Under the pieces are notes generated by a model. It searched no databases. It worked only from the letters and a program-made list of their open reading frames with translations, and was not told the DNA's origin. The position numbers were made by a program, and so were the translations under genes. Positions 22,574-27,189 of a DNA stretch of 27,189 nucleotides are shown in pieces (position 1 is the stretch's first letter; every line of letters starts with the position of its first letter). The DNA lies in assembly GCA_002366595.1 (NCBI GenBank), contig DFBK01000015.1, forward strand, positions 36,862-64,050. Direction: 5' to 3'. The DNA is from Anaerolineales bacterium UBA3082. GTDB taxonomy: Bacteria; Chloroflexota; Anaerolineae; UBA7937.

Positions 22574-23732
22574 GCGTTTAGTATGGGGGCTGATGCTTCT
22601 CTTATCTGCCTGTCTACCGGAGCCAACGACCCCTGCTCCTTCATCCACGACTGTGTTACCGCCCACCGAGACACCTTCGCCCACGCCGACGGTTACCCTT
22701 ACTCCTGGCCTAACCATCACCGGCCAGGGACGACTGATCTACCTTTTGGGTTCGAAGGTCTATGGCGGAGGCTTCTCAGGGGATAATGCTGGGGAGATCG
22801 CCGCTCTCGGCGAGGGCCAGATCGACTCCCCTCGGCTGCGCGGGAATAGGATGGCCTATCTTTTGGGGCGGGAATTGCGTCTTCTGGATTTGAGAGAGGG
22901 GAGTGCGACTACCCTTTTTACGTTACCGGAGGGCGCTATTCTCGATACCTTTGACCTCTGTTGGTCGATAGGGGGAGAGGCTATCGCCTACACTGTAGCC
23001 TATGAGGATCCAGAGGCTCTCACCTTTGGCCGTGCGGTAGAAGTGGGGGTGATAGACCTGCCGATGGGGGAGCGTCGTCTGGTAACTACCCTGAAAGATC
23101 GTTTCTTGGCCACACTTCTGGGCTATGACGATGCGTCGGGTGAACTCTTTCTCATCCCTCGGGGAGGCGATCCCAGTTTTGAGGAGATCGTGGTCTATGA
23201 TGGCTGGAGGAGGGATCGGGTCATCAAATCGATCCCTCTCCAGGGGGATGCCATGCCCGATCAATCGGTACTCTCACCGGACTTGAGCCGACTGGCTTTG
23301 GCTTCCTTCGACTCGGAAGCAGGGACCGGTCAGATCCTCGTTTACGATCTAACCGTGGCCCAGCCAGTGGCGCAACCCTTGGAACTTCCCCCAGGGACAC
23401 ATGCTCGATGCTTTATCTGGTCTACCCACGGTCAAAGGCTAGCCTATCTCTTGCATAGCGGGGTCGCCTATGGGGATGAGGTAACCGAGGCCAGGGGGCT
23501 CTGGGCCTGGGATTTAAGCGATGAGGCTATAAAAGTGGCCGAGGAGGATAGCCCCTTCTCCGGGCCTGTGGCCTGGTCGCTTGAGGGGGAGGCGATCTTA
23601 GCCTTTTATTATGAGGAGGGTGACGGCTATTATTATCTAGCCTCAAGAGATGGCTCGGGGGTTATGAGGCTGGATATCGACCCGGAGGCCAGGGCCTTAG
23701 GTTGGGCGCCCGAAGTATCCGAGGGTGGTTGA
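22566..23732 (+). CDS. Secreted lipoprotein with beta-propeller-like repeats
   Basis: This is a 388-residue predicted lipoprotein of unknown function. The start is the ATG at 22566 with GGAGGAGAGG directly upstream, overlapping the glycosyltransferase stop by 8 nt. A short signal peptide ends in the lipobox LLSAC (Cys16). A Thr/Ser/Pro-rich linker follows (STTVLPPTETPSPTPTVT), as often seen in Chloroflexota surface proteins. The rest has repeated strand patterns such as NRMAYLLGRELRLLDLREG, GEAIAYTVAYED and HGQRLAYLLHSG, resembling TolB/WD-like beta-propeller blades. An extracellular binding role, perhaps linked to the glycan genes, is inferred. Confidence 0.8.
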   Translation: MDKRLVWGLMLLLSACLPEPTTPAPSSTTVLPPTETPSPTPTVTLTPGLTITGQGRLIYLLGSKVYGGGFSGDNAGEIAALGEGQIDSPRLRGNRMAYLLGRELRLLDLREGSATTLFTLPEGAILDTFDLCWSIGGEAIAYTVAYEDPEALTFGRAVEVGVIDLPMGERRLVTTLKDRFLATLLGYDDASGELFLIPRGGDPSFEEIVVYDGWRRDRVIKSIPLQGDAMPDQSVLSPDLSRLALASFDSEAGTGQILVYDLTVAQPVAQPLELPPGTHARCFIWSTHGQRLAYLLHSGVAYGDEVTEARGLWAWDLSDEAIKVAEEDSPFSGPVAWSLEGEAILAFYYEEGDGYYYLASRDGSGVMRLDIDPEARALGWAPEVSEGG

Positions 23733-23787
23733 GGGTGTTGATGGGCCTGGTTCAGGCTGAGTGGGTCTTACACTAGGTTGATTATGG

Positions 23788-23817
23788 ACTGAGCCACCGG
23801 TGCTCCGGTGGCTCAGT
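23788..23817 (+). terminator. Strong hairpin between convergent genes
   Basis: ACTGAGCCACCGG and CCGGTGGCTCAGT form a perfect 13-bp stem with a TGCT loop, 56 nt after the lipoprotein stop and 33 nt past the DUF1015 stop. Neither side has a good T-run, so termination could be factor-assisted. It is placed to serve both converging transcripts. Confidence 0.6.
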
Positions 23818-23849
23818 TGCTTGAACGTGTTCACTCTTCTTGATAGCCG

Positions 23850-25175
23850 CTACCCCAGCCTCTCCTCTTTCCCCACGGGCATCATCACCAGGCCGCTGAT
23901 CATCTTGGGGTAGAAGTCGGTCGATTTCTGGGGCATCTTCTCGCCCACTCCGGAGCAGGCTCTCACCTGGCCTATCTTGGTGGGGTTCAAGAAGAATACG
24001 AACTGGGCCTGGCCACTTTTCACCGCCTCGATGCCTTCCTCAGCGTCTCGAATATAGTTGATATTCTCCTGCCGTTTCACCTTTTCCCTGTCTATCCCCA
24101 GAACCTTCTCGATGAGGAGTTTGTGGAGGATAGAGACGTCGAGGGTTTTCCATTCCCGGGCTTGCGAGGCCTCCAGGAAGCAGTCCATCCCCCCTTCGTC
24201 CTTGAGGCGGAGGAGATGATACCCCTGGCCGTCGAAGAGGCCGAAGAGGTGCTCCTTCGCCGCCACCAGGGCCATCTGGGAGAAGAGTTCGTCTTTGCCT
24301 TCTACCGGCGAAACCTCGAAGAACTCCCCTGCCTTGGCCAGGAACTCCTCCGCCTTCCAGTTGGGGAGGGAGTGCATCAATCGGTGGGTAGGGAGGATGG
24401 TGAGGCCGGGATCGTCCATGCTCACCAGGCCCACCATGCGGTAGTTGAAAGCCATATCCGGCTCCCAGGCGGCGGTCTTCTGGCGCATCTCATCCCGGTA
24501 GGCCAGGGCGGTCTCGTAACGGTGATGGCCATCGGCGATGATGAGGTTTCGCTTGGACTCCATCTCCGCTTGAATGGCGGCTATGGTCTGGGGGGCGTCG
24601 ATGACCCGGAGGGCATGTCTCACCTCGGTTTCTCCCACAGCGTAGAGGTCGATATCGGGCTGCCTATTCAAGTGGGGAGCCAGGATCTCGCCTATCTTAT
24701 CCCCAGGGTAGACCATGAAGATGAGGCCAAAGTTCACCGTCGTGGCCCGCAAAAGGTTCAAGCGGTCTATCTTTGGGCCGGAGAGGGTCTGCTCGTGAGG
24801 CAAGACCGCCCCTTCCTCGTAGTCGGTGAGATACAGCGCGGCGATGAGGGCCTTGCGAGTGGCGAATTCCCCGGAAGGGAGCCTGAATTCCTGGCTGTAG
24901 GCGTAGATGGCCGGTTGGGGGTTCCGGATGAGGATGCCTTGCTTGAGCCACTCTTCGTAGAAGTCCCTAGCCCGCGCATATTGATTATCGGTCTCCGTGT
25001 CCCCGGGGAAGGCTTTCCCCTTGATGATGCGCACGATGTTGTGCTCATCCAACTGGTAGTATTTCTCTTGCAAATCGCCCTTTATCCTATCGTAAGGGAG
25101 GGAGACGGTGAGATCCAGTTTCTCGAACCTCTGGGGGTTGTATCTTACCCCTCGGAAAGGGGCTATCTTGGCCAT
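23850..25175 (-). CDS. DUF1015 family protein
   Basis: This is a 441-residue cytoplasmic protein of the DUF1015 family; I know of no established activity. The N-terminus has the family start FRGVRYNPQRFEKLDLTVSL followed by PYDRI. Next come LPHEQTLSGPKIDRLNLLRA (about 125-144) and the hallmark IADGHHRYETALAYRDEM (about 213-230), which looks like a ligand or metal site. The C-terminus is rich in conserved FFLNPT and KSTDFYPKMISGLVM. The ATG is preceded by an excellent TAAGGAGGT. It follows serA on the same strand after a 253-nt spacer. Association with serine biosynthesis genes suggests a metabolic role there, but that is inference. Confidence 0.9.
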   Translation of the reverse strand: MAKIAPFRGVRYNPQRFEKLDLTVSLPYDRIKGDLQEKYYQLDEHNIVRIIKGKAFPGDTETDNQYARARDFYEEWLKQGILIRNPQPAIYAYSQEFRLPSGEFATRKALIAALYLTDYEEGAVLPHEQTLSGPKIDRLNLLRATTVNFGLIFMVYPGDKIGEILAPHLNRQPDIDLYAVGETEVRHALRVIDAPQTIAAIQAEMESKRNLIIADGHHRYETALAYRDEMRQKTAAWEPDMAFNYRMVGLVSMDDPGLTILPTHRLMHSLPNWKAEEFLAKAGEFFEVSPVEGKDELFSQMALVAAKEHLFGLFDGQGYHLLRLKDEGGMDCFLEASQAREWKTLDVSILHKLLIEKVLGIDREKVKRQENINYIRDAEEGIEAVKSGQAQFVFFLNPTKIGQVRACSGVGEKMPQKSTDFYPKMISGLVMMPVGKEERLG

Positions 25176-25240
25176 ATGAAACCTCCTTACAATTCTAGAA
25201 ATCTAGTGAGGGTGGCAACGATCGATCTCCAGTTGAGGAT

Positions 25241-25362
25241 GGGATTAAGAGAGCCACCGCTGCCCAGCGATGGATAAGAGGTAGCGAGGAGGGGTAAAGA
25301 TCTCGCCCTCTGTTTAGGCCACCTCTCTATCTAATCCCACCCTCTGGCAGGTAAGCCAGAGG
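25241..25362 (-). ncRNA. Candidate structured leader RNA between serA and DUF1015
   Basis: The 253-nt spacer holds no gene but can fold. On the minus strand GGGATTA (25338-25332) pairs with TAATCCC (25247-25241), extended by AGAGAG/CTCTCT. Inside are GAGGT/ACCTC with GCGAG/CTCGC, and CCATCGCT/AGCGGTGG around GGGC, giving a branched shape. Upstream CCTCTGGC/GCCAGAGG (25362-25341) is a separate 8-bp hairpin. No long T-run follows, so any control would be translational or a processing signal. I recognise no known riboswitch class. Confidence 0.35.
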
Positions 25363-25428
25363 TGCCCACTAACAAGAAGAGTAGAACGCTGAAGATGCTC
25401 AGCGGGTCTGGCAAGGCTCTGGGATGGC

Positions 25429-26334
25429 CTAGAACCTCTCCTTGTAGAAGTCGATCATCAGGCTGGCTACCTCTATGCCCACTCGGGCTTGGGCCTCCAC
25501 CGTGGCGGCGCCAATGTGAGGCGACCCGATGACCTTGTCTAGTTGGAGGAGCCTATTGTCCACCGCGGGCTCGGTCTCGAAGACGTCGAGGGCCGCACCC
25601 GCCACCTTGCCCGATACCAGGGCCTCATATAGGGCCTCCTCATCGATGGTGCCCCCTCGGCCGCACTGGACGATGTAGACCCCGTCTTTCATCATGGCGA
25701 ACTCTTTGGCCCCCAGCAGGTGATGGGTCTCCTCGGTATGGGGCACGTGGAGAGAGATGTAGTCTGAGGTCTGGAGCAACTCCTTGAAGGGCACTTGGAT
25801 GGCGCAATCGATCTCGTATCGGCTGCGACGGTGGAAGATCACCTTCATCCCTAGGGCATCAGCCCTTCTAGCCACCTTTGAGCCTATCCGTCCACAGCCG
25901 ATAAGTCCCAGGGTCTTGCTCTGGATCTCGGTGCCTCGGAACTTCTTCTTCTCCCATCTATTGGCTTTCATGGATGCTGTAGCCTGGGGGATGTGGCGGG
26001 CCAGGGCGAAGAGGTAGCCGATGGTGAGTTCAGCCACCGAAGCGGCACTGGCGGCTGGGGTGTTCATCACCGTGATCCCCTTGGATTGCGCGTACTCCAC
26101 GTCGATGTTGTCTAGGCCGACGCCACCGCGAACGATTACTTTGAGATTTTTGCCCGCGTCGATGATATTCTCCCGCACCTTGGTGCGGCTCCGTACCACC
26201 ATCCCATGATAGCCAGGGATGGAGGCCTCCAGTTCTTCGGCCGATATATCGTCCCTCACCTCGACCTCGATCCCTGCCTGGCGCATCTCCTCGATGGCCT
26301 CTGGAGCGGTGGGGTCGCAGATCAATACCTTCAT
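25429..26334 (-). CDS. serA: D-3-phosphoglycerate dehydrogenase-like protein, short form (SerA)
   Basis: This probably oxidises 3-phosphoglycerate to 3-phosphohydroxypyruvate, the first step of serine synthesis. The 301-residue protein has the D-2-hydroxyacid dehydrogenase fold without the C-terminal ACT/ASB regulatory domains of long SerA. The cofactor loop is GLIGCGRIG (143-151) and the catalytic triad is Arg226 (QCGRGG), Glu255 (FETEP) and His273 (SPHIGAAT). The loop after the second strand reads FHRRSRYE instead of carrying an acidic residue, which may favour NADP. The ATG has a perfect GGGAGGTGA, 9 nt after the aminotransferase stop. Other hydroxyacid substrates are possible, but the neighbour supports SerA. 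Confidence 0.87.
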   Translation of the reverse strand: MKVLICDPTAPEAIEEMRQAGIEVEVRDDISAEELEASIPGYHGMVVRSRTKVRENIIDAGKNLKVIVRGGVGLDNIDVEYAQSKGITVMNTPAASAASVAELTIGYLFALARHIPQATASMKANRWEKKKFRGTEIQSKTLGLIGCGRIGSKVARRADALGMKVIFHRRSRYEIDCAIQVPFKELLQTSDYISLHVPHTEETHHLLGAKEFAMMKDGVYIVQCGRGGTIDEEALYEALVSGKVAGAALDVFETEPAVDNRLLQLDKVIGSPHIGAATVEAQARVGIEVASLMIDFYKERF

Positions 26335-26343
26335 TTCACCTCC

Positions 26344-27189
26344 CTATAAGCCCAGGATATCTTCGATTTGGCCCGTGACCCATCTCACATCGTCGAGGGT
26401 TAAGTCGCCCATGTGGGCGATGCGGAAGCAATGTTCCTTGAGAGAGCCGTAGCCGTTGGAGATCATAGCCCCCCGCTTCCCTAACTCCTCGTTGAGGCCG
26501 GCCACGCTGATGCCTCGGGTGTTCTTGATGTTAGTGACCGTCTTGGAAAGATAGCGCTCATCGGAGTAGAGGGCGAAATATTTGCCAGCCCACTCTTGAA
26601 CGAACTTAGCCATCTCCGCGTGCCGCTGGAAACGGTTGTCCAGCCCCTCGGTCAAGATGTCGTCCAGTTGTTTGTTGAGGGCCATAATCTGAGGGATGGC
26701 TGGCGTAGTCGGCGTCTGGCCTCGCTCATAATACTTGAGGAAGACGTGGAAGTCGAAGTAGTACCCCTTGTCTTTCACCTCTGCGGAACGATCCATAGCC
26801 TTCTGGCTTACCGAAGCCACGGCCAATCCGGGAGGTAAGGCGAAGCATTTTTGTACCCCGGCCAGGCAGACATCGATGCCTAACCTGTCCACCTCGATCT
26901 TGATCCCAGCCATGGAACTGACGGCGTCCACTAAGAAGCAGACATCGGGGTAGTTCTTCATCACCTCGGCGATCTCGTAGAGAGGGTTGGTGACCCCCGT
27001 GGAGGTCTCGTTATGTACCAGGGTGAGGGCGTCGTACTCGCCGGTTTTCAGTTTCCCGTCGATCATCTCTGGGGTGATCGCCTGTCCCATCTCCACCTCC
27101 AGAGGATCGGCGGCCTTGCCGTTGGCCAGCGTGATCTCGTGCCACCTCTTGGAGAAGGCTCCACAGATGGTATTGAGCACCTTCTTCTG
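26344..27189 (-). CDS. Class V aminotransferase, serine/alanine-glyoxylate type (5' end beyond window)
   Basis: This is a PLP-dependent class V aminotransferase. The last 281 codons are visible and the N-terminus lies past the right edge. The frame is open to the edge, so the GTG at 27180 is not the start. Landmarks are ICGAFSKRWHEITLANGKAA, HNETSTGVTNPLYEI, LVDAVSSMAG with the PLP-binding Asp, the Schiff-base lysine in AGVQKCFALPPGLA, and the C-terminal HCFRIAHMGDLTLDDV. Members of this subgroup act as phosphoserine or serine-glyoxylate aminotransferases. Being 9 nt upstream of serA it probably supplies the second step of serine synthesis in place of SerC. Confidence 0.88.
   Translation of the reverse strand, partial: QKKVLNTICGAFSKRWHEITLANGKAADPLEVEMGQAITPEMIDGKLKTGEYDALTLVHNETSTGVTNPLYEIAEVMKNYPDVCFLVDAVSSMAGIKIEVDRLGIDVCLAGVQKCFALPPGLAVASVSQKAMDRSAEVKDKGYYFDFHVFLKYYERGQTPTTPAIPQIMALNKQLDDILTEGLDNRFQRHAEMAKFVQEWAGKYFALYSDERYLSKTVTNIKNTRGISVAGLNEELGKRGAMISNGYGSLKEHCFRIAHMGDLTLDDVRWVTGQIEDILGL

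Noticed and set aside
25178..25210. Promoter directly before DUF1015 (TTGCCA to TAGAAT)
   Set aside because: The spacer is about 15 bp and the start would fall on the ribosome site, so it is unlikely to work.
24123..25277. Long plus-strand open frame of 384 codons opposite DUF1015
   Set aside because: It is antisense to a gene with clear family motifs and an excellent ribosome site. The frame is a by-product of GC-rich codon use.
25340..25362. T-box riboswitch before DUF1015
   Set aside because: AGGGTGG occurs, but the rest of the antiterminator motif and a specifier loop are missing, and no terminator follows.

Overview
The window is about 27 kb of moderately GC-rich bacterial chromosome. 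It is dominated by a nearly complete division-and-cell-wall (dcw) cluster on the minus strand. Several protein details fit Chloroflexota best: the N-terminal block of RsmH, the MurG variant with YLPD where most bacteria have HEQN, the CvpA-like genes inside the cluster, and the Thr/Pro-rich lipoprotein linker. This lineage call is inference from recalled family patterns, with no database search behind it.

Minus strand, 1-16200: in transcription order the genes are mraZ, rsmH, ftsL-like, ftsI, murF, mraY, murD, ftsW, murG, two small CvpA-like membrane genes, murC, murB, ftsQ, ftsA and ftsZ, which runs off the left edge. Junctions are tight (ATGA, GTGA, TAATG and 8-nt overlaps), so this is one coupled transcription unit. 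It starts from a strong sigma-70-type promoter (16173-16201), followed by TGG-type MraZ boxes repeated every 10 bp. murE is absent from its usual place between ftsI and murF. The rsmH frame has no ATG, GTG or TTG start upstream of its conserved N-terminus. murC begins with a perfect in-frame 42-bp tandem duplication.

Minus strand, 16208-19166: this is an accessory segment. A Fur-family regulator overlaps a CooC-type nickel-insertion ATPase, followed by a compact FmdE-domain protein in AT-richer DNA. Reading frames that look broken lie on both sides of fmdE. The fur gene has a textbook promoter with a TGCAA/TTGCA palindrome at the expected transcription start. Upstream lies a RelE/ParE-like toxin with its Phd/YefM-like antitoxin, closed by an intrinsic terminator.

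Plus strand, 19240-23820: two candidate promoters drive a surface-polysaccharide operon. It encodes an O-antigen ligase/Wzy-like membrane protein, a GtrA-like protein, a GT4 glycosyltransferase and a beta-propeller-like lipoprotein. It ends in a strong 13-bp hairpin.

Minus strand, 23850-27189: a class V aminotransferase (cut by the right edge), a short SerA-type dehydrogenase and a DUF1015 protein form a likely serine-biosynthesis group. A 253-nt spacer before DUF1015 can fold into a branched RNA.

I did not find a clearly new multi-gene system. The best leads are the fur-cooC-fmdE set without a visible CO dehydrogenase, the folded spacer before DUF1015, the CvpA-like pair inside the dcw operon, and the unusual rsmH start.
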